From positions 1 through 5,110 of the forward strand of contig JAUXAK010000035.1 in the NCBI GenBank assembly GCA_030619955.1: a DNA stretch of 5,110 bases, read 5' to 3'. The stretch's first letter is position 1; the number at the start of each line of letters is the position of its first letter. Made by a program: the position numbers and the translations under genes. The notes beneath the pieces are model-generated. The model searched no databases and was not told where the DNA came from. It saw nothing but the letters and a program-made list of their open reading frames with translations. This DNA is from an archaeon (GTDB lineage Archaea > Nanobdellota > Nanobdellia > Pacearchaeales > UBA284). Of the stretch, positions 4,913-5,110 are shown one piece after another.

Positions 4913-5096
4913 TTTTACAAAAATTTTCAAAGCTTCTGTCATAACTTGCTTCATCTTTTTTTGAGAAGAAACAAGCTGGAAGCTCTTTTCTTGCAAGATG
5001 ATAGGCAATACATTCACAACATAATCCTTTTCTAGAGCAAGGATAAGTACAGTTACATTTTTTTAAATTTTTTTGCTTATTAAGGCACTCTGCCAT
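4893..5096 (-). CDS. Cysteine-rich DUF6485-like protein, 67 residues
   Basis: The protein has nine cysteines: C4, C14, C16, C20, C26, C27, C29, C42 and C60. The core pattern is CNCTYPCSRKGLCCECIAYH followed by ELPACFF. I recognise this arrangement as like the small DUF6485 proteins. The clustered cysteines plus H33 suggest binding of zinc or an iron-sulfur cluster; no biochemical role is known to me. It is the first visible gene of the operon, and its product might handle metal or electrons with the redoxin and CooS; that is only inference. ATG 5096 is supported by AGAGGA seven bases upstream. The C-terminal tail KINQNSK and stop fall inside the 17-base duplication, so the tail is probably recent and dispensable. 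The operon promoter must lie beyond the window. Confidence 0.85.
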   Translation of the reverse strand: MAECLNKQKNLKKCNCTYPCSRKGLCCECIAYHLARKELPACFFSKKDEASYDRSFENFCKINQNSK

Positions 5097-5103
5097 TTTT
5101 CTT

Positions 5104-5109
5104 TCCTCT
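5104..5109 (-). promoter_or_regulatory. Ribosome binding site of the DUF6485-like gene
   Basis: The minus strand reads AGAGGA, seven bases before ATG 5096. It is a good Shine-Dalgarno match and fixes the start. It contrasts with the next five genes of the operon, none of which has a recognisable site. Confidence 0.6.
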
Positions 5110-5110
5110 T

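Overview
The window is AT-rich. Everything clearly functional is read from the minus strand: a seven-gene operon, a tRNA-Asp, a small orphan gene and the start of one more gene. It looks archaeal, possibly from a small-genome DPANN-type lineage. The reasons are a tRNA with no encoded CCA, TATA-like CTTTAAAAA/CTTAAAAA boxes about 27 bases before a tRNA and before a start codon, several starts with no Shine-Dalgarno sequence, lysine-rich proteins, and a VIT1/CCC1-type protein of the short archaeal size. The lineage is an inference and no marker gene settles it.

Region 5110 to 1158 reads right to left as one probable operon: a cysteine-rich DUF6485-like protein, a glutaredoxin-like CPWC redoxin, a 60-residue membrane protein, a VIT1/CCC1-family metal transporter, a compact Ni-carbon monoxide dehydrogenase (CooS), a TrxB-like flavoprotein and a 69-residue membrane protein. 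The gaps are 21, 27, 34, 3, 1 and 31 bases. The promoter must lie beyond the right edge. CooS retains every metal-cluster ligand I can place but is about 120 residues shorter than classical CooS. TrxB retains its FAD motifs and CATC redox pair but lacks both arginines of the HRRxxxR NADPH motif. CO chemistry, metal transport and thiol-disulfide exchange may therefore be linked here. No CooC, CooF, hydrogenase or acetyl-CoA synthase subunit is present in the window.

Region 1157 to 808 holds a well-formed tRNA-Asp(GUC) at 909-980 with a plausible archaeal promoter. Region 807 to 159 holds a 111-residue orphan gene, then two imperfect copies of the tRNA 3' end followed by a shared flank (391-413 and 240-262). 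This layout fits one or two past integrations at the tRNA 3' end, with the orphan gene as possible cargo. The left edge (158 to 1) carries the first 52 codons of an unidentified protein.
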